From the NCBI GenBank assembly GCA_036960485.1, contig JBALXS010000006.1, positions 32,779-96,778 of the forward strand: 64,000 nt of DNA, given 5' to 3'. Below, piece by piece: positions 25,390 through 35,118 of the stretch; position 1 is the first letter of the stretch, and each line of letters opens with the position of its first letter. The notes under the pieces were generated by a model, which saw only the letters and a list, made by a program, of their open reading frames with translations, was not told the DNA's origin and did no database searches. Source of the DNA: Rs1 sp036960485 (GTDB taxonomy: Bacteria; Pseudomonadota; Gammaproteobacteria; Pseudomonadales; Balneatricaceae). The translations under genes and the position numbers were made by a program.

Positions 25390-26667
25390 ATGAAGCTGGA
25401 GTCACTGGCACTACATCACGGTTATGAATCAGAGGCGACTACTAAAGCCGCCGCCGTACCTATCTATCAAACAACATCTTATACATTTGACAGCACCCAG
25501 CACGGTGCTGACTTATTTGACTTAAAAGTACCGGGCAATATTTATACCCGCATCATGAATCCAACTACCGATGTGCTTGAAAAGCGTGTCGCTGCAATGG
25601 AAGGCGGTATCGCAGGATTGGCCGTTGCCTCCGGTATGGCGGCAATTACCTATGCTATTCAGTGCTTGTGTGAAGTGGGCGATAATATTGTAAGTACCAG
25701 CCAATTATACGGTGGCACTTATAACTTATTTGCACATACCTTACCTAAGCAAGGTGTTGAAGCAAGATTGATTCCCGCAGATGATTTCGCTGCTTTTGAA
25801 GCCGCTATCGATAGCAAAACCAAAGCGGTTTTTTGTGAATCTATTGGTAACCCAATGGGTAATATTGTCGATATTGTGAAGCTTGCAGAAATTGCCCACA
25901 AGCAAGGTGTGCCGTTGATTGTGGATAACACGGTTGCCACCCCTTATTTATGTCGCCCTTTTGAATTAGGCGCAGATATTGTTATACATTCATTGACTAA
26001 ATACATTGGTGGGCACGGTACCTCTATTGGCGGTATTATTATTGATTCAGGAACCTTTGATTGGGCAGCTAACGCTGAACGGTTCCCAGTAATGAATACA
26101 CCTGATCCTTCTTATCATGGTGTGATTTATACAGAAGCTTTCGGTCCTGCTGCTTTTATCGGGCGTTGTAGGGTAGTGCCGTTGCGCAATATGGGTGCGG
26201 CTATTTCGCCGACTAATTCGTTTAATATCATGCAAGGTTTAGAAACATTAGGCTTAAGAATGGAGCGCCACTGTGAAAACGCAGAAAAGCTAGCGGCTTA
26301 TTTACAAAACCATCCTAAAGTGAACTGGGTTAATTACTCAGCACTTGCCGATAGCCCTTACCTTGAAAACTGCAAGAAAATTACTGGCGGTAAAGCATCA
26401 GGCATTTTAAGTTTTGGCGTGAAAGGTGGCTTAGCAGCGGGTGGGCAATTTATTGATGCGCTGCAAATGATTTTGCGCTTAGTAAATATAGGCGATGCAA
26501 AATCATTAGCTTGTCATCCAGCTACTACTACACATCGCCAGTTAAACCCTGAAGAGCTAGCTAAAGCAGGTGTAAGTGAAGATCTAATTCGTATCTCGGT
26601 AGGTATTGAAAATATCGATGATATTATTGCAGATGTATCGCAAGCGTTAGACAGCGTTAGTGTATAA
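25390..26667 (+). CDS. metY: O-acetylhomoserine sulfhydrylase (MetY), PLP-dependent
   Basis: A 425-residue enzyme of the Cys/Met metabolism PLP family. It makes homocysteine (or methionine with methanethiol) from O-acetylhomoserine and sulfide. Family marks: YESEATTKAAAVPIYQTTSY, the long MetY-type insertion GNIYTRIMNPTTDVLEKR, the cofactor Tyr in SQLYGGTYNLF and the PLP Lys in HSLTKYIGGHGTSIGG (about 206). The length of about 425, against about 390 for MetB/MetC/MetZ, supports MetY. CAGGGAGC precedes the ATG. The dioxygenase gene starts ten bases after its stop, suggesting read-through, though no functional link is evident. I saw no SAM riboswitch in the 200-base leader. Confidence 0.93.
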   Translation: MKLESLALHHGYESEATTKAAAVPIYQTTSYTFDSTQHGADLFDLKVPGNIYTRIMNPTTDVLEKRVAAMEGGIAGLAVASGMAAITYAIQCLCEVGDNIVSTSQLYGGTYNLFAHTLPKQGVEARLIPADDFAAFEAAIDSKTKAVFCESIGNPMGNIVDIVKLAEIAHKQGVPLIVDNTVATPYLCRPFELGADIVIHSLTKYIGGHGTSIGGIIIDSGTFDWAANAERFPVMNTPDPSYHGVIYTEAFGPAAFIGRCRVVPLRNMGAAISPTNSFNIMQGLETLGLRMERHCENAEKLAAYLQNHPKVNWVNYSALADSPYLENCKKITGGKASGILSFGVKGGLAAGGQFIDALQMILRLVNIGDAKSLACHPATTTHRQLNPEELAKAGVSEDLIRISVGIENIDDIIADVSQALDSVSV

Positions 26668-26676
26668 GACGCGAAT

Positions 26677-27273
26677 ATGTCGTTAACCGCACTGCCAATA
26701 ATAGATGGAGAGCTCGGGTTAGACGAGCAGTTTCTCAGCATTGCGCAGGCAGATCAGCTGCAAGCGCAATTATTGGCAGAGCTACCTTGGCAGCATGATG
26801 AACTGACTGTATACGGTAAGTCACATTTAATGCCAAGGCAGCATTGCTATCAGTCAGAGCAGGATTTGGCTTATCACTATTCAGGTTTAACGTTAACCGC
26901 GCAAGCCTATCACCCCAAAGTGTTACAGCTTAAACGCTATTTAGAAGCCAGCACCGGTCTTACGTTTAACGCAGTGTTGATCAACCTTTATCGCGATGGG
27001 CTAGATAAAATGGGCTGGCACAGTGATGATGAAACAGAGTTAGGAGAATCACCCAATATAGCCTCTATCAGTTTAGGTGCGCAGCGCTGTTTTAAATTAC
27101 GCCATAAAGCAAAAGCAGCTGCTGATATCAGCCTTGAATTACCACACGGTTCGCTATTGCTAATGAGCGGTGCATTACAGAACCATTGGCAGCACTCATT
27201 ACCGGTGCGAAAGAAAATAACCCAGCCTAGAATTAATTTAACGTTTCGTTCTCTTCATAGGAGCCTTAGCTAA
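26677..27273 (+). CDS. AlkB-family 2-oxoglutarate/Fe(II) dioxygenase (DNA/RNA repair type)
   Basis: A 198-residue protein resembling AlkB homologues 2/3. Motifs: LINLYRDGLDKMGWHSDDE with the HxD metal pair, SISLGAQRCFKLRHK (the substrate-facing strand), HGSLLLMSGALQNHWQHSLP with the distal His, and RINLTFR with the two arginines that bind 2-oxoglutarate. Such enzymes oxidatively remove methyl groups from alkylated bases. It follows metY by ten bases; a ribosome binding site before ATG 26677 is weak, so translation may depend on the upstream gene. A genuine alternative is a nucleic-acid or protein demethylase of unknown target. Confidence 0.88.
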   Translation: MSLTALPIIDGELGLDEQFLSIAQADQLQAQLLAELPWQHDELTVYGKSHLMPRQHCYQSEQDLAYHYSGLTLTAQAYHPKVLQLKRYLEASTGLTFNAVLINLYRDGLDKMGWHSDDETELGESPNIASISLGAQRCFKLRHKAKAAADISLELPHGSLLLMSGALQNHWQHSLPVRKKITQPRINLTFRSLHRSLS

Positions 27274-27316
27274 GTTTTATTAATGCTCATTGGTTATGTA
27301 ATGATCGGTGCCAACA

Positions 27317-27781
27317 TTAAACAATATTAGTGGTTACTTGGCCATTGATTGAGTTTGCGATAAAACACTGTTCATGGGATAAATGATGCATCTTTTGCAT
27401 TTGCTCAATGCTTACCCTATCTGTTTGGATAAACTCTACATGCACATTTAGAACCACCTCTGTGATGCTCATTTTTCCTTGCTCGTTTAGTTGCATTGTT
27501 CCAACTGCGTTATCTTCATATTTATTGATAGTCAGTTTTCGTTTCGCTGCTTGGCTTAAAAAAAACAGCATATGACAACTTGAAATTGACGCAATAAACG
27601 CTTCTTCTGGATCGACGTTTTGCTCCACTGAATAAGGTAAGGGTACTATGCTCGGAGAGGATGATGCTTGGACACACATGCCGCCATCAAACTGCCAGCG
27701 ATGACCTCGTGAATACTTATTATCAATAAACTTTTCTGACTCTGCTCTTTGCCAAATTACTTGCGCGCTATATTCAGACAT
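27317..27781 (-). CDS. OsmC-family protein (peroxide/organic hydroperoxide reductase)
   Basis: A 154-residue OsmC/Ohr-fold protein. The peroxidatic Cys is in AFIASISSCHMLFFLSQAAKR (about 88); the resolving Cys is in HHLSHEQCFIANSI near the end, with the conserved Glu/Arg-type neighbourhood. OsmC proteins detoxify organic hydroperoxides with dithiols as electron donors. A LysR gene lies 122 bases away on the other strand and may control it. It converges with the AlkB gene (43 bases between stops). Confidence 0.88.
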   Translation of the reverse strand: MSEYSAQVIWQRAESEKFIDNKYSRGHRWQFDGGMCVQASSSPSIVPLPYSVEQNVDPEEAFIASISSCHMLFFLSQAAKRKLTINKYEDNAVGTMQLNEQGKMSITEVVLNVHVEFIQTDRVSIEQMQKMHHLSHEQCFIANSINGQVTTNIV

Positions 27782-27903
27782 ACCTACCTCTTAGCTAATG
27801 CTGTCGTTAATTATTTAGCTATTATTACTTGTGAATGAGCTAACGGGTAGCGATAATATTTCAATCTGCCATTAAAAAAACTCATAGCTAAGAGTAAGCT
27901 CAC

Positions 27904-28815
27904 ATGAATAATACAGTTTCTTTATCAGCCATAGCTTCTTTTACCGTAGTTGCTCAAGAACTTAATTTTACCCGTGCTGCAGATGTATTACATATCACGC
28001 CAAGTGCAGTCAGCCATAGAATTAAATTATTAGAAAAACAGCTAGGAGTCGAGCTTTTTATACGACAGTCGCAAGGGGTCAAGCTCACCTTGGCAGGGCA
28101 AGCATTATTGAAACATTCAACGCTTGGGATGAAAAATATTCAATATGGTATTCAACAAAGCCAGTTCGCTAATAAGGCAGAGAAACTCAATATTGCGGTT
28201 ATTCCCTCTTTGAGCCAAACTTGGTTAATTCCGCGGCTATGTTCTTTTAAAAAAGCCTATCCACAGATAGAAATAGAGCTCATCCACAGTGACCAGCTGG
28301 TCGACTTTTCAAATACGCAAGCTGATTGTCACTTACATTTTGGCAGTGGCCATTATCAAGGTTTAGAAGCGGTGTTTCTCAGCCATGAAATAGCCTTTGC
28401 AGTGTGTCATCCACAGCTTATCGAGGATTCCTGTTCAAGTGAGCTGAATGACTTAATACAACATAATGATTTGCTGCATTACAAAGCAGGTATCGAAGAT
28501 CAGCCTGGGGGGATAGGTTGGGCGCAGTGGTTAGAAGAGTTTAGCATTGATAAGCCGGAAAATTTGCAACACAGCTGGTTTAGTCATGTTGCTATGGTGT
28601 TGTGTAGCGCACGACATGGGCAGGGAATAGCACTAGGGTGGGGTAAAATAGTAGAACAAGATTTAGCCGCGGGTAATGTGGTTAAAATAGGCAGTAAAAC
28701 AATGCAAACCAAGTACGACTACTATTTAGTGGCGCCGCAAGCTAATTGGAAAAATCCAGCGGTTATGGTTTTTAAACAATGGCTGGTAACACAAATGCAA
28801 AACACCACCCAATGA
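27904..28815 (+). CDS. LysR-family regulator (GcvA-like)
   Basis: A 303-residue regulator. Winged helix-turn-helix about 5-62 (LNFTRAADVLHITPSAVSHRIK, LLEKQLGVELFIR) and a GcvA/AmpR-type effector domain (IAVIPSLSQTWLIPRLCSF, HLHFGSGHYQG). It is divergent from the osmC gene, its likely target, across 122 bases. GAGTAAG precedes the ATG. Confidence 0.88.
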   Translation: MNNTVSLSAIASFTVVAQELNFTRAADVLHITPSAVSHRIKLLEKQLGVELFIRQSQGVKLTLAGQALLKHSTLGMKNIQYGIQQSQFANKAEKLNIAVIPSLSQTWLIPRLCSFKKAYPQIEIELIHSDQLVDFSNTQADCHLHFGSGHYQGLEAVFLSHEIAFAVCHPQLIEDSCSSELNDLIQHNDLLHYKAGIEDQPGGIGWAQWLEEFSIDKPENLQHSWFSHVAMVLCSARHGQGIALGWGKIVEQDLAAGNVVKIGSKTMQTKYDYYLVAPQANWKNPAVMVFKQWLVTQMQNTTQ

Positions 28816-28856
28816 TCTATAGTGAACCATTATTTAATTTAAAGGAGTACAAAGTA

Positions 28857-29063
28857 GTGCAAAACCACGATAAAAAAATAGAAGACGCGGACAGAATATT
28901 ACAGCTTGCTATAAGTAGATTTAAGGCGTCGCAGGAGAAACTTGAAAAATTGCAGGTTGCTATCATTGAAGAAGAAAAAATATTAAAAGCAGCGAATGAC
29001 GAAATTCTAGCGGCGACCACTGCATTCTTTGATTTGAAAGAAATGGAAAACCCTATCACCTAG
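28857..29063 (+). CDS. Small coiled-coil protein of unknown function
   Basis: A 68-residue, highly charged protein (QNHDKKIEDADRILQLAIS onward) that is almost entirely helical with a heptad pattern, so a coiled coil is likely. The GTG at 28857 is preceded by AAAGGAG nine bases upstream; the longer in-frame starts at 28779 and 28812 lie inside or against the LysR gene and have no ribosome binding site. It follows the LysR stop by 41 bases. I do not recognise a family. Confidence 0.5.
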   Translation: MQNHDKKIEDADRILQLAISRFKASQEKLEKLQVAIIEEEKILKAANDEILAATTAFFDLKEMENPIT

Positions 29064-29340
29064 AAAATAGGCTTGGGTTTATACAGTGAATTCTTCAATT
29101 TTCACGAAAAGCCTAGCAAGTAATGTGTAAACAGACAGCTTTATTTTGCGATTACTTGCTTGTTTTGCCAACAGTGAACCTGTTCTTTTCTGAATATATG
29201 CGTCACTTCAAAACCTTTAATCGTGATAGGCAAACTTTGCGGCACAACCAAAATAAAGCTTATTTACTCACAGTATCTTAATTTTGAAAACGATAGTTGC
29301 GTATCTAACTTTCGTCTCATAATAGCCTTGGAAAATACTT

Positions 29341-30132
29341 ATGAATAAGCAGCCAGCAGAGCATGATATTGATTTAGTACTAGAAGAATCTTTAGTGCTA
29401 AGTGAAGGTGAGCAATTAATTACCGCTCGTGCATTTACTCATTTAGATTGGAAAAATGAGTACCAGCAAGATTTGACGTTTAAAAACTGCACCATCACTG
29501 ATTCTGACTTTAGTGGTGCAAACTTGGATAGTTTGCGTTTAATTAATTGTTGCATTCTCAATTGTGATTTTTCTGAATCGAGCATCAAAGCCGCTAACTT
29601 TCAAGGCTGCACGTTTTATGATAAAGAAAAGCAAAAAGGTTGTGACTTTCAAAAAGCAGATTTAAGACACAGTGTATTTCAAGATTGTAATATCTCATTG
29701 AGTAGCTTTTATCGATCTGAATTATTCGATATCGTCATAAATGAATGCCAAGCGCAGGGCTGTAATTTTGAATTTGCTGACTTTGTTAACGTAGTGAGTA
29801 AAAAAGTGTTATTCAGTTCAGCAAAGCTAACAAAGTCGAACTTTAAGTATGCAGACTTCGAAGGGGTTTATCTTGAAAAATGTGATCTCAGTGAGAGTAT
29901 GTTAACTGCAGTTATTTTATCTAGAGCAAACCTTGAAGGTGCTAACCTTACTAATACTGTCTTCTCGCCTAGTCAGTATGATGGGTTATCAATATTTAAA
30001 GCAGATTTAAGAAACGCTGAGATAGAAGGTATCGATACTAGGTTAGTAGATTTCTCTGGGGTAAAAATATTTGAGTGGCAAATGATTACTTTAATGGAGA
30101 GTATTGGGTTTATTGTTTATCCTGATCAATGA
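29341..30132 (+). CDS. Qnr-like pentapeptide repeat protein
   Basis: A 263-residue right-handed beta-helix protein. From about residue 45 to 240 it is built of A(D/N)LXX-type five-residue repeats (DFSGANL, NFQGC, DFQKADL, RANLEGANL). The segment FYDKEKQKGCDF (92-103), the later ECQAQGCNF (135-143) and the C-terminal helix ending LMESIGFIVYP match landmarks of the Qnr quinolone-resistance proteins (FYDRESQKGC, RAQGADF, LMERLGI). Qnr proteins mimic DNA and protect gyrase and topoisomerase IV. It is about 40 residues longer at the N-terminus than the usual 218, and the extension is acidic. Chromosomal qnr genes are known in Vibrio and Shewanella; resistance is not shown here. Confidence 0.82.
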   Translation: MNKQPAEHDIDLVLEESLVLSEGEQLITARAFTHLDWKNEYQQDLTFKNCTITDSDFSGANLDSLRLINCCILNCDFSESSIKAANFQGCTFYDKEKQKGCDFQKADLRHSVFQDCNISLSSFYRSELFDIVINECQAQGCNFEFADFVNVVSKKVLFSSAKLTKSNFKYADFEGVYLEKCDLSESMLTAVILSRANLEGANLTNTVFSPSQYDGLSIFKADLRNAEIEGIDTRLVDFSGVKIFEWQMITLMESIGFIVYPDQ

Positions 30133-30828
30133 TCTTGATAGTCATTAAATGTATTGCTTATGATACGAAACAATAGCTTTGAGTAAATAATAAAAACATT
30201 TAAAATTACCTATCTAATATAAATACAGCTTACGGCGAGACAATTTGCGTCGGTTAAGTTATCTGCTTATTTTACACAGAGTATTTCAGTGCTAAATTCT
30301 TATTCTTTCTAGTAGTGACTAAATTGACACCGATATTAGGGTGGGCGGCAGTAAATTCAGGAAAGCGATCTGTGAGCAAAAGGTAGGGAAGCAGGAGTGC
30401 AGCAGATTCATCATTGTTGGCGAATCGCGCTATCGTTTTGAATGCGCTGGGTAACTTGTGCAATATTTACAAACGATAAGTAGCTAGCATCAAATAGTAT
30501 ACTGTAGCAGGCGTGAGCTCAACAGAGCGACCTGTGTGGCAAAATAATTTTACTTGTAGCACGTTTTCTAGCTGATGTATTTAGCAGTTATAGCCGCTTG
30601 GGTCACACATAAAGCTTGTGCTGCGCGTGTAAAGTTTTGATATGCCGCTGCCACAAAAGATTTTATCGCTCTAAGTGAAGCATTCTAATAAGCAGCTGAT
30701 CTGGACCTATAGGTTTAGCCATAACCTAAAGTAATTATTAAATAATAAATCGATACATTACCTAAGCGCTGGCCGAAAATAAAGCTGGCTGGATAAGAAA
30801 CTAGAGGTTAAAAGTAGTCGCTGTCTTC
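30133..30828. other. Intergenic region holding the decayed LysR gene
   Basis: Nearly 700 bases between the Qnr-like gene and the hemerythrin gene stop. The only content I can read is the minus-strand LysR relic (30272-30722). Confidence 0.6.
30272..30722 (-). pseudogene. Decayed LysR-family regulator gene
   Basis: From ATG 30722 the minus strand reads MAKPIGPDQLLIRML, then shifts frame to LRAIKSFVAAAYQNFTRAAQ and ALCVTQAAITAKYIS (a textbook LysR helix-turn-helix) and meets a stop. Beyond it, in other frames, come KLFCHTGRSVELTPA, SFVNIAQVTQRIQNDSAIR and LLTDRFPEFTAAHPNIGV, the ordered next landmarks of a LysR protein. The whole relic is 451 bases against about 900 for an intact gene, so frameshifts, stops and internal deletions are all present, and the effector domain is mostly gone. 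Confidence 0.85.
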
Positions 30829-31377
30829 CTATTGTTTAAGTGCTTCACTCAACTCTTGGTAGATACCACTGTACTGCTGTGAATCAAACTCATGGAACAT
30901 GGCATCTGTTTTTAACCATGTTTTTTTCGCGATTTTCTGCCAGTCATCAGCTGTGGCCATTTGCTTTATTAATGGAAAAAGTTGTCCTTCTTCGAAGTTG
31001 ATATGTTGTTTTTCCACGATTAAGAAGTCTTCAAAGGCCGTTAATATCTGCTCTAAGGGCAGCATATCGTCTAGCAAGGTTACGCTGATCGGGTTTAATA
31101 TCTGCTCGGTTTTTTGTTTTAGTATGCGATGTTCTCGCTCGCACTGGTTAATTAAACTAGTAAGCTTGTCATCTTTATTGATGAAGTAACTGTAGAGGAT
31201 ATCTTCTAAAGGGTGATGATAAAGGTCGGCGTAATGGCCTAGATACTCGATGGCTTCGGCCATTAGTTTTAAATCGGGAGTCATGCCCTGGCGAATTTGC
31301 GCTAAATTGTGCTCAAGCACTGTGAGTAATTTACTCATGTTTATATGGTCTTGATGCAAAGTCGTTAATATAGTCAT
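30829..31377 (-). CDS. Hemerythrin HHE-domain protein
   Basis: A 182-residue four-helix protein. The oxygen-carrying di-iron ligand pattern is present: His in LHQDHINM (about 10), HHPLED (about 56), EREHRIL (about 81) and EKQHINFEEGQLFPLI (about 124). Such cytosolic hemerythrins bind O2 or NO, or repair iron centres. I start at ATG 31377, where GGAAG lies about eight bases upstream; the ATG at 31392 has no site and adds five residues. Its C-terminal 45 residues after the helix bundle are helical and unassigned. It is monocistronic. Confidence 0.85.
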   Translation of the reverse strand: MTILTTLHQDHINMSKLLTVLEHNLAQIRQGMTPDLKLMAEAIEYLGHYADLYHHPLEDILYSYFINKDDKLTSLINQCEREHRILKQKTEQILNPISVTLLDDMLPLEQILTAFEDFLIVEKQHINFEEGQLFPLIKQMATADDWQKIAKKTWLKTDAMFHEFDSQQYSGIYQELSEALKQ

Positions 31378-31864
31378 AAAATATTCTTCCATATTATAAG
31401 GCGAACAGCATAGGTAAACGGCGCAAAGTAATCAACTTAAGACTAACCCAACTGCGCTGGCTGTTTTATGACTTGAATCAAGATAAGTGATATTTAGTGT
31501 GACTTCAGTAATAGGTTGAGGCCTTTGTATAATGTATCGAACGATAATAAGACAAGGAAAAAGCGGCGAAATAGCGAGTCCTTTTATGAAGGATTTTCTT
31601 GGATGAATTGGGCAATGTGTGTTAAATATTACGTTTATGAGCTATTGCTATCTATTTAATGATGTCCTTACAATGAATTATCCATAAATAAATTAGAGAC
31701 TTAAGGGTGATTTCGATTATTCCTCATATGCTTTTCTATTGAGAGCAATAGCCGCCAGATGGCTAAGATGTACAGCATTATGTGAATCATCAGTGCATAA
31801 GCAGTCATCAACAAATTTAGTTTACCAGACACAGGTGGTTGAACACCTTTAAGTGGAGAAAGTG
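31378..31864. other. Intergenic region, hemerythrin gene / LysR gene
   Basis: About 490 AT-rich bases between two divergent genes. It must contain promoters for both, but I cannot identify elements with confidence and see no RNA or remnant gene. Confidence 0.45.
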
Positions 31865-32797
31865 ATGAAGAAAAGGCTGCCGCCACTTAACTGGTTACGT
31901 GCTTTTGAAGTTTCAGCGCTGCATTTGAGTTTTACGCAAGCAGCAGGTGAGCTGAATTTAACTCAAGCGGCGATTAGTCAACAAATCAAAGGGCTTGAGT
32001 CACAATTGGGCGTTGCGCTGTTTAAGCGTTTGCCTCGTGGGTTGGAATTAACAGAGGCGGGCAAGGCTTATATTCCCGTAGTGCATGAGTCAATAGAGCG
32101 TTTGGTGGTAGCTACCGATGAGCTGTTTGGTCAAAACCAAAATCGCGCTTTAAATATTCGTGTGAACCTAGTGTTTTTTACCCATTGGCTAGCGCCAAGA
32201 TTAGGTGAATTTCGATTACAATATCCTGACATTATTTTGCACTTTAGCAGTAATATTTGGCTGGATGAGCATAAGAAAGATGCCGACATGGATATTCGCT
32301 ACGGACAAGGTAACTGGCGCGGTTTTAAATCTCACCGCTTAAGTTACGACCAGCTCATTCCAGTGTGCAGCTCTGATTATTTCAGTGCGCCATTAACGAC
32401 TTTGCAGCCTGGCATGTTAGCGCACAGCACCTTGTTACATGTAATTGGTTATAAAGAGGGCTGGGGGCACTGGCTAACTAAAACGGGGCACAGTGATTTG
32501 AAAGCGGCACACAACATCCAGCTAGATACCTTAGTGTCAGCATTTGAGCTTGCAGCGCAAGGGCAGGGCGTGGCGCTGGGTAGAACTTCGCTAGTTGAGG
32601 CCCAATTAAAAAATGGGCGGTTAATTGCTCCTTTCACGCAGCAAGTAGTAACCAGTGAAGCATTTTATTTGGCCAGCCCAGATAATCAATACAGCCATCC
32701 TAATGCTGATATTTTTCGTACTTGGCTGCTCAGTAAAGTGATTAATAATGATACTGTAGAAGATGGCATAGCTGTTAGTGATGGTTCAACACTCTAG
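31865..32797 (+). CDS. LysR-family regulator (GcvA-like)
   Basis: A 310-residue regulator opening with KKRLPPLNWLRAFEVSALH, the GcvA-type N-terminus, then the recognition helix LTQAAISQQIKGLESQLG. The effector domain holds DMDIRYGQGNWRGF, also GcvA-like. I start at ATG 31865, with GGAG six bases upstream, rather than GTG 31853 which overlaps that site. No divergent target is adjacent except the hemerythrin gene 490 bases away, so it may act in trans. It converges on the chemoreceptor gene. Confidence 0.87.
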   Translation: MKKRLPPLNWLRAFEVSALHLSFTQAAGELNLTQAAISQQIKGLESQLGVALFKRLPRGLELTEAGKAYIPVVHESIERLVVATDELFGQNQNRALNIRVNLVFFTHWLAPRLGEFRLQYPDIILHFSSNIWLDEHKKDADMDIRYGQGNWRGFKSHRLSYDQLIPVCSSDYFSAPLTTLQPGMLAHSTLLHVIGYKEGWGHWLTKTGHSDLKAAHNIQLDTLVSAFELAAQGQGVALGRTSLVEAQLKNGRLIAPFTQQVVTSEAFYLASPDNQYSHPNADIFRTWLLSKVINNDTVEDGIAVSDGSTL

Positions 32798-32890
32798 AGG
32801 ATTTTTCGGCAAATTTAGAAATGTGTTCAAATGATTGGCGAGCTGCACACAATCAAATTTGAATGCGTGCTACTTGCCAATTGATTTACT

Positions 32891-34939
32891 TTAATCGTGT
32901 TTAAAGACACTAACCGCTGTTTTTAGCTCTACGTTAGCAGTATCTAATTCTTTAACAGTCGCGATCATTTGCTGGCTAAACAAGGAGGTGTTGGTGGCGA
33001 TACTCTTGATGTTTTCTACATTTCGACCAACATCGTCACTAACCGATGTTTGCTCTTCTGCGGCAGATGCGATTTGCACACTGCTATCAGAAATAGCGGC
33101 AACAGATTGGGTTATTTGCTCTAAAGAGTGGCCAGCTTTAGTGGTCATCTCAACACTGCTTTGTACTTTGTTATTACATATCTCCATACCGCGGGTGGCG
33201 TTGTTGGTGTTATCTTGCAAGCGTTCTATCATCTCTCTGATTTCAGTTGTTGAGGTTGCCGTTTTATGCGCAAGATTACGTACCTCATCCGCCACAACAG
33301 AGAAACCTCTACCTGAATCACCTGCACGTGCCGCTTCAATGGCAGCATTTAATGCCAGTAAATTGGTTTGTTCAGCAATGCTTTGAATCACGTTTATGAC
33401 AGCACCGATATCGTTGCTATCTTGTTTCACTAGCTCAATCATAGCAGTGAGGTCATTTACTTCTGTGGAGATGCTCAGTATAGATTCGACCACGCCTTTA
33501 ACTATACCATCACCATTTTCAGCTTCTGAGCGAACTAGCTGTGTTTGCTCGGCCGCGGCAGCTGCACTGTTGGCTACTTCTTGCGATGCTGATTTCATAT
33601 CATCAATGGCAGAAGCGACCATATCGGTTTCTTGCTGTTGTCGGGTTAAATCACTACTTAAAAGCTCGACGTTTTCAGAGACAGTGCTTAAGTGTAGTGT
33701 GGTGGTTTCCATAGAGGAGTTTATTTGTTGGGTTACTGTTTTTAATCCTTCAAGAATATCGCTAACACTGCGACTTAAATGATGTATTTCATTGTTACTT
33801 TGCTCAGAACGTCCTGCATCTGTGTTGATTTGAATACCCAAATTGCCAGTACTTATAGCACTCATGTAGGCGCAAATGCCCTTGATAGGCTTTAATTTCA
33901 TGCTTAAGTTAATGAATGTTAAAAAGCTAATTAAGAAAGCACTGATGATAGAAAGAATAATCATACTTAAGTTCAGCTTCCCAGCGTCTTTGGTGAACTC
34001 TTGGGTGCGGCCACTAACGATAACCCCCCATTGCCATTTATCTGAGCGGGAAAAGGCTACAAGTTGTTCATTTGCAACGTTGTTATCTGTTGCTTGTATA
34101 TGTAACGCAGATGTTGCTTCGTTGATAACGCTTTTAAGGATCTGCTCGCCGCCGTCAACTGCCTGAGTGATGTTTTGCCCTTTAAGAGTAGGGTGCATCA
34201 CTAAAGTACCCTGTTTTTTGCCGGGCTTAATATCAACAATGTAAGCAAAACCAGTATCTGCTATTTCTAAATCTGACACAGATTTATTTAATTCAGCCAA
34301 ACTATCAGTGTAGTCAAAGCCTACGTAGAGAATGCCAATAACTTTACCTGCATCATTTTTAAATGGGATGTAGTTAGCCATGTAGTTGCGGCCAAAAAGA
34401 AACGCGGTTCCCTGATACTTTTCACCGTTAAGCAGTTTTTTATAACCAGGATGAGCTTTACCTAATAAGGTACCAAACGCACGGGTGCCATCAGCTTTAC
34501 GCAAAGATGTACTAACACGCAGGAAATCATCATCTACACGCATAAAGACAGTCGCAGTGCCGCCTGTCATCTTGGTAAATAAGTCAGGTTTAGCAAAATT
34601 GTTGGTTATAATTTTTCCTTCGGACATCAATATAGGCACGCTGTATTTGCCCACTTGCATCTGCTTAGACCCATCAATAACGATTTTTTCAGGAAATAGC
34701 AGGGTAAATACTTCAGTAATTTCATTGGTTTGCTTATTTAAAACAGAGAAGAAGAAATCAAAACTGCGAGAGAGTTGCTTAGCATGCTGTATTGTTGAGT
34801 CTTCTGCAGTGGCGATAAAGCTTTTATTTACATTGAAATTAACAAATATGGTGAGGCTGGAAAAAACGATTAACACAATAGCCAATATAATAACCGTTAG
34901 TTGATTTACAATTGAGAATTCTCTAAAAGATTGGATCAT
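32891..34939 (-). CDS. Methyl-accepting chemotaxis protein with Cache sensor
   Basis: A 682-residue transmembrane chemoreceptor. Membrane helix about 12-34; periplasmic Cache_3/Cache_2-like sensor about 40-320 (MSEGKIITNNFAKPDLF, GTAFLFGRNYMANYIPF, GFAYIVDIKPGKKQG); second helix about 325-345; HAMP about 350-400; then the signalling coiled coil with the conserved hairpin tip region QSIAEQTNLLALNAAIEAAR and GFSVVADEVRNLA. Cache_3 sensors bind organic acids such as malate or citrate. I start at ATG 34939 (MIQSFREF), preceded by AAAGG; an ATG at 34990 adds 17 residues. Its place next to the OFA carrier hints at the same kind of substrate. Confidence 0.92.
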   Translation of the reverse strand: MIQSFREFSIVNQLTVIILAIVLIVFSSLTIFVNFNVNKSFIATAEDSTIQHAKQLSRSFDFFFSVLNKQTNEITEVFTLLFPEKIVIDGSKQMQVGKYSVPILMSEGKIITNNFAKPDLFTKMTGGTATVFMRVDDDFLRVSTSLRKADGTRAFGTLLGKAHPGYKKLLNGEKYQGTAFLFGRNYMANYIPFKNDAGKVIGILYVGFDYTDSLAELNKSVSDLEIADTGFAYIVDIKPGKKQGTLVMHPTLKGQNITQAVDGGEQILKSVINEATSALHIQATDNNVANEQLVAFSRSDKWQWGVIVSGRTQEFTKDAGKLNLSMIILSIISAFLISFLTFINLSMKLKPIKGICAYMSAISTGNLGIQINTDAGRSEQSNNEIHHLSRSVSDILEGLKTVTQQINSSMETTTLHLSTVSENVELLSSDLTRQQQETDMVASAIDDMKSASQEVANSAAAAAEQTQLVRSEAENGDGIVKGVVESILSISTEVNDLTAMIELVKQDSNDIGAVINVIQSIAEQTNLLALNAAIEAARAGDSGRGFSVVADEVRNLAHKTATSTTEIREMIERLQDNTNNATRGMEICNNKVQSSVEMTTKAGHSLEQITQSVAAISDSSVQIASAAEEQTSVSDDVGRNVENIKSIATNTSLFSQQMIATVKELDTANVELKTAVSVFKHD

Positions 34940-35118
34940 TACGGATGCCTTTTTAAATATTGTATCCTTACAATGTAGCGCATTGAACATTTTATCTGCT
35001 CAGTTCCTTTGCTTTATTTTTATTAGTAGTGTCAGCTAAATGATGACTTTTTAGTGAAGTAATGTGGTGATTAACGTAAATAGATGAATTCAAGGCATTA
35101 GTCACCAACATAAGTAAC

